Positions 1-9,285 of a stretch of DNA of 64,000 nucleotides are shown here, piece after piece. The DNA is from Struthidea cinerea (taxonomy: Eukaryota > Chordata > Aves > Passeriformes > Corcoracidae). The notes beneath the pieces were generated by a model that was not told the DNA's origin, searched no databases, and worked only from the letters and a program-made list of their open reading frames with translations. Numbering within the stretch: position 1 is the stretch's first letter; every line of letters starts with the position of its first letter. The translations under genes and the position numbers were made by a program. The DNA lies in the NCBI GenBank assembly GCA_013397865.1, contig VZTI01001048.1:1612464-1676463 (forward strand), in the 5' to 3' direction.

Positions 1-303
1 TTCAAAATTGTAGCCATGGTTTTGTACTTTCACACAATTCATGAAGGTTATGCAGCATCAGGCCTACTGTTAATTCAGTTTTTCATGGGGTAACAGTGAA
101 GGAACAGAAAGGGAAATCCTATGCAACATTTCATTAGGAATTACATAAACATGTTGCAGAGAACATTTTAAATTGTATAAATGAATTTTCACCTCCTAAT
201 ATTTACTGGCAGTCAGAGAAAGCATTTAATGCAGTGCCTGAAACAGCATTAAAACAGAGCAGCCAGCAGGCCATATGTTCTGAAACATGAAAAAGTCCGG
301 TAC
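1..303 (-). other. MMP2: MMP2 intron 4 (5' part, runs off window)
   Basis: The donor after exon 4 reads GTACCG (303-298 on the minus strand), so this stretch is the beginning of intron 4. It is phase 1, interrupting the codon after Gln216. The rest of the intron and exon 5, where the first fibronectin type II repeat should begin, lie beyond position 1. I see no repeat or other structure in these 303 bases. Confidence 0.85.
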
Positions 304-432
304 CTTGTCCCTCTCCAAGAGTCCACAGTTCATCATCATCAAAATGGGAGTCTCCTCCAATTCCTGGCCCCGGTGCAAAGGCATGAGCCAGGAGACCGTC
401 TTTGCCATCAAAGGGGTATCCATCACCATGTT
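304..432 (-). CDS. MMP2: MMP2 exon 4 (catalytic domain, structural Zn/Ca site)
   Basis: This 129-nt exon encodes residues 174 (last two bases) to 216 plus the first base of codon 217. It begins EHGDGYPFDGKDG and ends WTLGEGQ. It carries the structural zinc ligands of the MMP catalytic domain, His175, Asp177, His190 and His203. These correspond to His178, Asp180, His193 and His206 of human MMP2, shifted by three because of a shorter signal peptide. The glycine-rich calcium loop GPGIGGDSHFDDDE is intact. The acceptor is a good gctcctgcag; the donor GTACCG is weak at +4 to +6. The exon joins exon 3 in frame. MMP2 is a secreted zinc endopeptidase that cleaves gelatin and type IV collagen, and this half of the fold holds structural rather than catalytic zinc. 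The HExxH catalytic helix is not in the window. Confidence 0.97.
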
Positions 433-1629
433 CTGCAGGAGCGAGCAGACAAAAAAGAGCAGTTTCTAATGACCTCAGGCAGAGTCTATACATGAATGAT
501 GATTATCATGTGTACTTTCCCATCCAAGACAGCAGCAGAATACTCTAGTGAGTCAATTTATTGGTTTGGGTTGTGCTGGCAAAATTGAATCAGAAGAGAA
601 GCAGCCAGTTCTTACTAAGAACATTGAGTGTCAGTAGTGCAGTTGTCACAGCATGGTATTTTATATCTCATAAGTATTGTGGAAAGAAAGCAAAAATTGT
701 GAAGAACAGTGAAGAATTGTACATGTGATATATGACTGCATACACAGTGCTATTTCTCAATGAAGGCTGATAGGGAGTTGTAAAGTAAACATTGTAGATG
801 AGGGATATTTTCAGGTAATTCATATCACTCTCCAACACAGAGATTGGAAAGTAAAGGCAAATTTCACTTTGCAGGCTGCTCTTCTCTGCTGCACCTCACA
901 CTGCTGTGCTCTTTGCTTTGTGCAGGATACTCACTATCCCAGCAGGAAAGCAAAGCTGGGTGTCAGCAGGGAGCTCTGGAAAGCCAGCTTGCTCTTGCTT
1001 TTCTGAGCCCTGGAGGAGAGTATCCCTCCTCCACTGCAAGCACTCCGAGAGTCAGGCAGCTCACAGGGCAGCAGCAGGTTAAGCAGCTCTCCTGTTAATA
1101 CACTGTGGGCTTTTCTTGGAAGTACACCACTTGTGGGTAAGGCAGGCTGGCACGGGCATAGCCCTGGTATTCATAGCTCTCCCACCACACTGACCTGTGC
1201 ATCAAAGCTGGCTGCCAGCATCTCCAGTTGCATCATTCCTGGTCTTTTGGTCTGATGTCTTGCCATTTAATAGAAGCCCTAAATACACAGGCCTGATTCT
1301 CTCCTCTGCTACACTGATTTCAGGCTGGTGTCACTCTTAATACTAGTTCAGTTCATTCCCTTCAGGAGACTAGTGTGTCAGTTGTCAAGAAGAAGATTTT
1401 GACATATATCAGGTGCTTTACTCCTGTTTATTTCAAAGTAGATCCTTTGCTTAAGAGAAAGGTTAAAAATGAAGAAACCTCACAGCTGTCTCAGCCCCTG
1501 GGAATCTGACATGCAGTAAAGTGACAGGAGTGACTGAATGTGGAAGGAGCTCTTTGCCCCCGGTTTCTGAGCTGGCTATAGCCAGCAAGTACTAAAACCA
1601 GCAGAAACACTTCTGCTTTTGTAAGACTT

Positions 1630-1631
<2 letters not shown>

Positions 1632-1692
<61 letters not shown>
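1632..1692. repeat. Pure 61-base T homopolymer (A on the MMP2 strand)
   Basis: Sixty-one uninterrupted T residues lie in MMP2 intron 3, which is A61 in the transcript. This is by far the longest homopolymer in the window; the others are 12-23 bases. The minus-strand open frame across it that reads as polylysine is an artefact of the run. No target-site duplication or recognisable retroposed body is visible on either side. It may be a very young poly(A) tail, slippage expansion, or an assembly or sequencing error. Confidence 0.95.
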
Positions 1693-1694
<2 letters not shown>

Positions 1695-2422
1695 AAACTG
1701 AGCCAGTCTGGATGAGGATCTGAAGTCCTGAGTGTACAGAATCTCTGCAGCTTTTGAGGTCAACTCATCAGTAGCTAAAGCAAAGAAAACCAGTTGAAAT
1801 GAAGGCTCTTTACAAAGAGTTCAGTTATTCTTTGAACTGTTCACTTAACTTCCAAAGTCTGCCTCCCAAGTAATTGGCTGCACAAATATCTTCATTGGTA
1901 TTAAAAATTCTGCGACTGTCCAGAAGTTAAAATGCCCCATGTTTACACTGAAAAGCCATAAATATTCTTTCAGGGGAAACCAAAATTAATTGAGAAGGGA
2001 TGCACAATGAAAATTAATCAAGTCACCCATCATCAGCTGCACTCAAACCATAGTTCTGCTCATGATCCATATTTTTAAATTCTTCAAGATCAAAGAATGC
2101 ATTGAAAGCTTGCATTCTGCCATGCTAAAGAATGGAAACCAGCTATGGAGTCAAAATTGGAAGGCACAAATCCATTTTTAAGCTCCAGTATGTTAGAACT
2201 CTCACCACGATCACTGGAAAACAGCATACAAAGCTATAAATAAATGGTATGATGGCATTCTGTTCTCTTCTGTGGCAGGAAGCCAGCTCACATCATCTGA
2301 AGATCTATACCAATATGTCTCAGTTCTATTTCTGATTTGTAAATTTAAAAATAAAATGTTGCCCCTAGCAATTCTCTTTTGGAAAGATAAATATAGTGTA
2401 AGGATACTGTATAAATACTTCC

Positions 2423-2444
2423 CTCTCTCTCTCTCTCTCTCTCT
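2423..2444. repeat. (CT)11 microsatellite
   Basis: Eleven perfect CT units lie in MMP2 intron 3, about 160 bases downstream of the exon 3 donor on the minus strand. In the MMP2 transcript this is a GA tract. It should be length-polymorphic. Confidence 0.95.
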
Positions 2445-2606
2445 CATGAATAAGAAGTCTTATTGAAATTAGATCTTAGCTTGTATGAGCCAAGTGTGAA
2501 CTAGGACAAGGTTTGCCAGAAAGGCTCATGAGGGTGGATCATTCTAATACTGAGGATTAATGAAAGGAACAAAACCAAAAACAAAAGTAAAAATAGAAAA
2601 ATATAC

Positions 2607-2755
2607 CCCATCGGCCAAAATTAATCATAATGTCTGCTTCTCCATCATTTATTCGGTTAAATCTCAGCGGTGTGACATCACTCCAGACTTGAAAGGCTCG
2701 AGCAAAGGCATCATCTACTGTCTCAGGATCCAAATCCGGGGTATAGCCTATAATC
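2607..2755 (-). CDS. MMP2: MMP2 exon 3 (start of catalytic domain)
   Basis: This 149-nt exon supplies the last base of codon 124, residues 125-173 and the first base of codon 174. The peptide runs from IIGYTPDLDPE to MINFGRW. It is the N-terminal beta-sheet part of the metalloproteinase catalytic domain and contains DGEADIMINFGRW, the strand that leads into the structural zinc loop. It is entered by a phase-2 intron (acceptor cttttacctctaag) and left by a phase-1 intron (donor GTATAT). No stop or frameshift occurs, and the length equals the exon 3 length I know for mammalian MMP2. It joins exons 2 and 4 to give a continuous gelatinase reading frame. No long open frame marks it, because its frame closes soon outside the splice sites, but the protein match is unambiguous. 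Confidence 0.97.
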
Positions 2756-4153
2756 CTTAGAGGTAAAAGCAGCAGTTAAGTAACACACAAACATGCTCCC
2801 TGTGTTAGCTGTTTACTGCTCAACATGCTGAGTAGACTCAGCAGTGAAACCAGCTAAGAGGTAACACTGCTGCACAGGAGATCTAAACAACTTCCTTTGA
2901 TTCAGAGATGTGTTTAGATGTGGCACTTACTGTTTATTTTCTTTTGGAATTGATGCAGCAGCAAGAAGAAAATTATAAATCCAGAGGCTGTAAAGCCTGG
3001 ATGGCAGTGGGCCTTGCACAAAACATTTTGAGTTTTGCATTAGCACTGAGACCAGAAAAGGAGCTCAGTAACATTCTGGAATTTTCAAGTGTGGATTGTT
3101 TTGCCCTTTAATGAGAGCAGAAAAACAGCCCTTCTCCCTCACCTGTGTCTCTAACTGTGTATTGTTTCATCCCTGTGGAATGCTAATCCTTTACCTGTGT
3201 GTGGGACGCATCGGCAATAGGATACATGGGGAAATAGGAGGAAAAAGCGTGTAAGATAAAGCTGTAGGCCTGACCTGAGAAAGGGACAAACTCTCTAGTG
3301 TGTTGCTTTCTTCTTCTTCTTCATATATTTTAATTGGACTTCTTAGTGCCTTATATAATAGCCTGCTATCTTCCATGTAAAGACAAGTTTCCAATTCTTT
3401 GCTGCTGGGGCTGTGCATAGTGAGGGAAACTGTGCCTAAGGAGAGTCAGGAAGGATCAGAGGAAGCACATCAGCAAGTAAGGGCTGCGAGAGCTGCCACA
3501 GGTTTTTTCAGTGCTTATTAGGTTAGTCACAGCCCAAGGGACACTTGGAGTCCAAACTTGTGAGGGAACAGCAGACTAAGTCAAGCAGCTAAGACAAATC
3601 TGCTGTTTTTTCTCACTGGTGGTAAATGTTCATGGACCACCTAAGGTAATGAGTTTTTTTACTACAATGAGAGCTGTATTGGTCCCTAACTCTTCAGAAG
3701 AATATGAAATTAGAACATACCAAACTTATTGCAATAGGCTTGTTGTAACTCATGTTTGTATATATCTGAAATACAATTGCTTGATTTTAAAATTTATTTA
3801 ATCATCTCCTTTTTAGGACTGCAGAATGAAGAGGAGTTTGGCCTCTGCAATAAATAAATACTGTGGTCCTCCTGGAGCAGGTGTGCAGGTGAGATACTCC
3901 TGCTTGAACTCCCTTAGGATGCTTGCTGCAGATCAAAGAGTAAACCCAAAATCTCTTTAGTTTCAACCAGAAAGTTGATGTTGAGATGATTCTTCCTGAT
4001 ATATTACAGTTTGAAATCACAGAGGTATTTGTTAAAGCATCTGGTAGTTATCCAAACACCAGGGGATTCTAAGTCAAGGAATCTTGTCTAGCCTTTGGGT
4101 CGTGGAAGTGCTATGGTTATATGTGAACAGAACCCAGCATTACAAGTCAGTAC
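2756..4153 (-). other. MMP2: MMP2 intron 2
   Basis: This is a phase-2 intron of 1398 bases, donor GTACTG (4153-4148 on the minus strand) and acceptor cttttacctctaag. It holds a short TTC run near 3309-3322 and otherwise unique sequence. The open frames inside it show no family resemblance. Confidence 0.9.
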
Positions 4154-4380
4154 CTGTATGTGATATGATTCTTTTCCCATTTTGGCTTTCTTGCAAAGAA
4201 GTTGTAATTGGCTACATCAGGGTTACCACAGCGGGGTTTCTTCATTGTCTCAATAGTATTTTGATCCAAATCTCCTGTTTCAGGCAGCCCAAAAAATTTC
4301 TGCATTTTCTTCAGAGTATCTTTCAGGACAAATAAATTGCAACTGTCTTTTGGGCATCCATAGTATTTATTCAGGTATTG
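4154..4380 (-). CDS. MMP2: MMP2 exon 2 (propeptide with cysteine switch)
   Basis: This 227-nt exon encodes residues 49-123 plus two bases of codon 124, from QYLNKYYGCPKD to KNHITYR. It covers most of the inhibitory propeptide helix bundle, including the peptidoglycan-binding-like segment (KKMQKFFGLPETG). It also carries the cysteine switch PRCGNPD with Cys99, the residue that occupies the catalytic zinc in the latent enzyme (human Cys102). The activation junction that corresponds to human Asn109-Tyr110 is Asn106-Tyr107, followed by NFFARKPKW. Residue 111 is Ala (GCA), where the human protein has Pro. The acceptor is ttttccccaag. The donor, after CAG, is GTACTG and lacks the usual G at +5. The join to exon 1 is phase 0 and yields ELAV-QYLNKYYG, the expected junction. 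Latent MMP2 is activated at the cell surface by MT1-MMP (MMP14) with TIMP2, and the propeptide here looks fully functional. Confidence 0.98.
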
Positions 4381-4440
4381 CTTGGGGAAAAAAAGCACAG
4401 AAAAAAGAATTTCAAATTCATAAAATAAATAGTTAATCAT

Positions 4441-4464
4441 TATAAATAAATAAATAAATAAATA
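4441..4464. repeat. (TAAA)n microsatellite
   Basis: Five to six TAAA/AAAT tetranucleotide units lie about 60 bases upstream (minus-strand sense) of the exon 2 acceptor. The tract is outside the polypyrimidine run and should not disturb splicing. Confidence 0.85.
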
Positions 4465-7013
4465 TACTGTAATTCCATGTTAGCTTTCCACCTGTAATTT
4501 GTAAGTTTTCTTTTCAAAATTACTATTATTAGTGAGGGACCAGCAGAGTCTCCTTAATTGACACAAAGCATCCTTGATCACATGATGTTGCTAATTACAC
4601 AGTCATTTCCACTATTAGCTATCACCTTTACTTAATGAATTGCTTTTAGTTATTAGAGCATAGAGCTTCAATGTAGCACTACAAAGTAAAAATGGGTTTG
4701 TCTTTTTTGTTTTCTTTATGATGTATAAATCTGCTTACAGTTTTAGATTTTGTGTAATTTTTGTTGGAAGAATCTGGATTATTGAGAAACTTCTCAAGAA
4801 ATCAAAGCAACCCCACAAATGAGACCACATTGATTGCAAAGAAAAACCCCATTCTTTATTCAAACCACACAAAGTTTGAATGTTGTATGTGTTTGCTTTT
4901 GAGCCAAACATTGCAAAGAACTGAGGAAGAAAGTATTTGGTAACATTTCAGTTGCTTGGACACTGCAGCCAATCAATATTTGCATACTTAAAACTCCACT
5001 GAATGCTCCAGCACATTATGGTCAGACTGATGTTTCTGACACAGCCATGGTGGCAATTCACAAAGTTCTTTCTCATTAAAAAAGAGTGGTCATAAGGGAT
5101 CTAAAAGATTGCACAAATCCCATTATTTTCATCTCCTACCTAAAATAATACCCACCAAAGTCTCCTCCCCTTCTCTTAAGGATGGGTTTACAGTATTTTA
5201 TGCCTCTCTGTGAAAGAAAAGCTACAGCCATGTGAAATGGCAGCTATTCCCAAACTGCACCCAAACGGGAGCTTGGCACCGCACAGAGCTGAGAGATGCC
5301 AATGGTGCTGTGAGATAGGAAGGTTGCAAGTGTCTGATTTTTCTGGTAAAAACAGTCTGCAGATGAGCAAGAAACACCCTTCAGGTATTGTATCCCAAAT
5401 ATTAACTACAAGTCCAAGGTAGGAAAACACCTGAATAAGGTAAAGGTATATTTGCCAAAAACACATGAGGAATATCAGGGAGAACTATTTCAAACTGAGG
5501 ACTACAAGAAGCCTGACAAAATGACTGTGCATTTAAGTTCTTGTGCCAGCAAGTATTCCCAAGAGAAACCTTGTTTCATGTGTCTAATTAATTGCTGAAG
5601 TGCACCCAGGAGACTGGGGATATGACCACAACATCGGGAAAACAAAGCAGAGGACATTTGATTGCTGCTGTTGGTCAAGCCTAGATTTCACCACCCTCCT
5701 CACAAAGTCTGGGCTAACCTCATCTGCCCAGCATAGGAAATGGTTCAGGGCTTACTCAGAAAAGGATTTAATCAAGATGTTACACCATTTCTTTCAGAAG
5801 GTCCTCCATCCATCATGATTAAGCATAGACTGTGGCTAGTTTTTGTGATTTTTGTAATGTACTTCTGATGTGGTATTTCTCCAGTGGAGACTGTGGCACT
5901 GGCAAATAAGGAGCACAGAGTGGTTTCATCTTAGCTTCCACTGAGCTGCTGTCTACATATAGACATGTCTACATGGTGGAAATTATGTGAAATGCATTAA
6001 TAACATAATCAAACAAGCCAGTTTGGTTCTTATCCTGATTTTCATTTTCATGTAGTTTGATGGATTTTTTTACGCCTCTGCTTGCATCCCCCAATGATGT
6101 ACCATGGTATAATAGAAACTGTACATCAGGACTGAAGCTTACTGAAGAAACAGACTGCTGCTCTTGCCATTTTAGGTTTGGGAACAAGCTATACAACCAA
6201 AAATATAAACTGAGGCATGGTAAAGAATTTTACTTGATAGGATTCTAAATAAAAAGCTAACTCCTTTCAGTTTTTCCTAAAATGGAGATTTTATTGAAGA
6301 TGACAAATGACCATGATCAGCTGTTCTATGAGGAGAGAATATTGAAGAAATGTAATGTCTATGCAAACCACATCTTGGCCTAGGCTGTGAAATGCAGTTT
6401 CCCCAGAGTCAGCAGGGAGCTGTGGTGATCTGGAATTTTGATCCAGCCCATTAATGAAACAGGGTCCAGCTGCAACATAGCAATTTGTGTTCTGATGCTG
6501 AGTGTTGGGGCTGTTCTGATGGAGGGTGTGACGAAATGCAGCCAGTTAGCATTGCCCAAGAATACCCCAAGAAAGACAAAGAAGAACTGCAGTGTTAAAC
6601 CAGCTTGTAATTTTCCTCTGAGTACACATAATAAATACGTTGTTTGAAGGAAACAGAGATGAGGGGAGATGTGGATTGCAGTTATTAAATAAAAGCCTGG
6701 CTGTGTCTAAGAAAATAGATTCTCTAAGAGTGGTTAAATTGCTCTTGGACATGTGGTACCCCTCACTCCTCTCCCAAATGCGCTGCCCCTTCCCCCAGCC
6801 CTTGGCTACTGTGCTGCTAGGGCAAAACTGTGGGTGAATTTGTTTTGTTAATGACTGAGGAATGCCCTCTTTGGGTCAGTTTGTCTGTTTTTCCTAAACT
6901 TTCCAACTCAGCTTCCAACTGGAAATTCTCTCTCTACCCTCCCCCAGACCTTCTTTAACCTGGCAAGCTTTCCCAAGATGCACACAAACTCCTAAAGAGA
7001 AGTGACCAACTTT

Positions 7014-7155
7014 GAAATCTCTATGTCCTAAAATAAGAATAATTTATCTCAATCCTCCTTAAAATGGATTTACTGCTGAAGAAGAGAAATGTCTATAATT
7101 TACATGCTAAAATAAGGATAATCCATCTCAATCTCCCTTTAAATGGACTTCCACA
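7014..7155. repeat. Imperfect tandem duplication, two copies, about 79-base period
   Basis: Copy 1 begins near 7014 and copy 2 near 7086. The best-matching core, which starts with ctaaaataag, is at 7028 and again at 7107, an offset of 79. Both copies continue with an ATCTCAATC block and an AAATGGA block. Differences are a few substitutions and a short gap, so the duplication is old. It lies in MMP2 intron 1 and matches no repeat family I know. Confidence 0.8.
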
Positions 7156-7849
7156 TAATGTCATTTTTATGAAGGTCCACAGGGCTAAAAAAAGGTTAGA
7201 ATAAAATGCTGTAGAGTTATAGCTATAATTTGCTAATATCACAGAAATCCAAACTCCTTTTTTTTTTTTGTTCCTGATTGGATTTGGGAAAAAAAATTCT
7301 TTAAACCTTTGATGAGATTGTTTTCCACAGTCAAAACTAGTCACAATGGCTTCTGAAATTCGAGCCAGCTTTCAGTTTAGTGTCCCTTAAAGCTGTGTTT
7401 ATGCAATGCATGGTAAACAATCTGGAAAACACACTTCTGAAAGCTGTGATACATGCATTAAGGGAGTCTCGACTGCCCTCACTTCTACTTGATTTAAGTA
7501 AAAAAAAAATTAGATGTCTCTTATTTGCCCTTCTCCCCTATTACCATTGCAATCTTTTGATTATAGTTGTGATGATTTAATAAAAATATTTTGTATTCTG
7601 AGACCTATGTAAAAAAAACCAACCCAAAAACCTGACTTTCTTTGCTGGCTTTAAAATTTTTAAGAGAGGAAACATTACTTGGCTCCAGTTTTAACTTTTG
7701 AAAGCTGATACCTTTGCTAGCTAGCTAGCACTTCCAGAGACTCTAGGGAAAGAATGCTACAGTCATTCCTTAGCCTCAGCTGAAACAAGAAAGAAACATC
7801 TGCTTACAAAACAATATAAATCTGAAGCAAAGATGAAACCAACACTTAC

Positions 7850-7993
7850 CACTGCTAGTTCTTTGTCTGTTTTGGGAGTGCTGTCTCCAGGAAACTTAAT
7901 GATTGGTGACGGTGCGGCTAAAGTTTTGTTAAAAAGATATACTTGGATGAATAGTACTTTAAAAACGAAGCCACAGCCAATGTGAGTCTTCAT
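7850..7993 (-). CDS. MMP2: MMP2 exon 1 (signal peptide and start of propeptide)
   Basis: This 144-nt coding part gives residues 1-48, from MKTHIGCGFVFKV to PKTDKELAV. Residues 1-26 form the signal peptide, with hydrophobic stretch GFVFKVLFIQVYLF and likely cleavage before APSPIIKFPGD, the known N-terminus of pro-MMP2. The ATG at 7993 is chosen because it has A at -3 and gives the expected N-terminus. The frame stays open upstream to 8071, but the codon there is GTG, not ATG, and the extra 26 residues do not look like signal peptide. The donor GTAAGT is consensus and phase 0. The signal peptide lacks the Ala/Leu-rich mammalian form. The gene is transcribed leftwards, away from the large intergenic region. 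Confidence 0.96.
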
Positions 7994-8250
7994 TCTGCCT
8001 AAACTTGCGCTCTCCTCTTTGGAAAAAGCTTTTGCCCACTGCCTCTCCGTTACTTTAGCTGCAAAGTGCACCAGTTGCTTATCTGCACATCTTAACTCTC
8101 AGCACCGTTTTCCCTTTTGCTTGCTCTAGCAATTCCTTTGTATGTTTAAAACATCCAGATGCGCAGTCTCAAGCTACCACAAGAGGAAGTCTGAAAACTA
8201 GTGGAAACATGAGAAAAGGGCAGTTACCAGATGTGATTGCTGTGATTTTA
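7994..8250 (-). promoter_or_regulatory. MMP2: MMP2 5' UTR and proximal promoter
   Basis: This is the sequence directly upstream of the MMP2 ATG. The transcription start cannot be fixed by eye. A TTTAAA-like element lies about 150 bases upstream of the ATG, but I see no clear TATA box. Visible motifs are a GATA site AGATAAG (8078-8084, minus strand) next to an E-box CAGTTG (8072-8077), and a RUNX site ACCACA (8176-8181) followed after one base by the ETS-like GAGGAAGT (8183-8190). There is no CpG island. Motif identities follow known consensus sequences; activity is inferred. Confidence 0.5.
8176..8190 (+). promoter_or_regulatory. Adjacent RUNX and ETS motifs
   Basis: ACCACA (8176-8181) matches the RUNX core and GAGGAAGT (8183-8190) contains an ETS GGAA core in the same orientation, one base apart. 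The pair lies about 185-200 bases upstream of the MMP2 ATG. RUNX-ETS composites are a known cooperative arrangement in vertebrate enhancers and promoters. Binding here is unproved. Confidence 0.35.
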
Positions 8251-8396
8251 AGGTAGCAACAGGCAGATAGTCATTATTGCTGAAAGAGGCCACATTTTCT
8301 CCTCATTTGTATAGCTGAGAGCATTTATTTATGCCAGAGAGGAGGAAAAAACAAAACCTGACTTAATCTTGAAGACAAAGTGTCCCACATTTATTT

Positions 8397-8430
8397 AAAA
8401 AAAAAAAAAAAAGAAAGAGAGAGAAAGAAA
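8397..8430. repeat. A16 run followed by GA-rich low-complexity tract
   Basis: Sixteen A residues are followed by GAAAGAGAGAGAAAGAAA. It is about 400 bases upstream of the MMP2 ATG and looks like a decayed homopolymer or microsatellite. Confidence 0.85.
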
Positions 8431-9251
8431 TTACTAAACATTATTTTCCTGGCTAGGAATTTTTACTATTTTTTAGCCTATTTTTATGTCACGGACATAA
8501 TGATATGCTTTAGTCATATGTGGTTATGCTCCCACACAGTGCCTTGCAGCAAACATTTTGATTATGGATTTTGAGACAGACCCTGCACAGGGAAGTGCAG
8601 CTGAGTGAGGCTTCTTGTCCCCCTCCTGCTGAGGCTACACAGAGTGTGGGTCTGTACTCAGGGCTCACCGTGCTCTGTGTGAGCCTCACTCCCTCCCTGC
8701 TCTCTGCACAACCTGCAGAACTCTCAGTAAGATTATTGTGGCTCGTTGGGTTCAGGACCAGCTTGAGGCTTTGCCACCAACAGACACAGCGTATCACCTT
8801 ACCCCGACAGGGTAAAAGATAATTAGGCAGATTCAGCAGTAGAAATGAACTTCAATAACTGGTGTCAGGGAAATTGTACAAAATTCAGTGTTCGCTTGTA
8901 AAGGGAGTTTGATCACCTGGTGCAGCTGCCTTAATCTGAAATTTTGATGTAAATATGGGCATTGTCATGGACAGTCCATTTATTGTGTCATTCATAATAT
9001 TGCCAGTTTTGAGGTGCTGTTACAAGTGGGATATTATTTTGGCTGAATATCCCTAATCTAGGGGTTTGGCTCATGACATTTCAAGATGGGAGGCTGGTAA
9101 TTCCGCACGATTGCAAACTGTGTTCTGGCCAGCCAAGGGTCTACAGTTTCTACTAAACACAAGTCCAGCAATGAAAGTTCCTCTGACCTGTATGTCGCCG
9201 TAAAGATTGCCACGGCTTTGCAATGAATGCTAAATGAAAAGTTTTCCAGAT

Positions 9252-9285
9252 ATTAACAGCCCTGTTAACAAATAGGGCTGTTAAT
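9252..9285. repeat. Perfect 12-bp inverted repeat with 10-base loop
   Basis: The left arm attaacagccct (9252-9263) and the right arm agggctgttaat (9274-9285) are exact reverse complements around the loop gttaacaaat. It could form a hairpin or be a dimeric binding site. The GTTAA core recurs nearby at 9351 and 9378. It is 1.3 kb upstream of the MMP2 start codon. Confidence 0.85.

Larger units (their letters stand above)
433..2606 (-). other. MMP2: MMP2 intron 3
   Basis: This is a phase-1 intron of 2174 bases. The donor is GTATAT (2606-2601 on the minus strand) and the acceptor is gctcctgcag. It holds two simple repeats, a 61-base pure T run (1632-1692) and an 11-unit CT repeat (2423-2444). 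The rest is unique AT-rich sequence with no second gene or recognisable transposon. Confidence 0.9.
4381..7849 (-). other. MMP2: MMP2 intron 1
   Basis: This is a phase-0 intron of 3469 bases, with a consensus donor GTAAGT (7849-7844 on the minus strand) and acceptor ttttccccaag. Contents include a TAAA repeat (4441-4464), one perfect octamer motif (4978-4985), an imperfect tandem duplication of about 72-79 bases (7014-7155), a T12 run (7258-7269) and a short GCTA repeat (7716-7729). First introns often carry enhancers, but I see no element here that I can name. The open frames in it are not recognisable. Confidence 0.9.

Noticed and set aside
1491..1763. Open frame with a long polylysine stretch
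   Set aside because: The lysines come from the 61-base homopolymer in MMP2 intron 3; nothing else in the frame is protein-like.
6199..6245. Possible MIR-like fragment (aaactgaggcatgg)
   Set aside because: Only about 14 bases match well and the conserved tail is not convincing.
7994..8071. In-frame upstream extension of MMP2 exon 1 by 26 residues
   Set aside because: The first codon of the extension is GTG, not ATG, and the added residues are polar. The ATG at 7993 has a good context and leads directly into a signal peptide.
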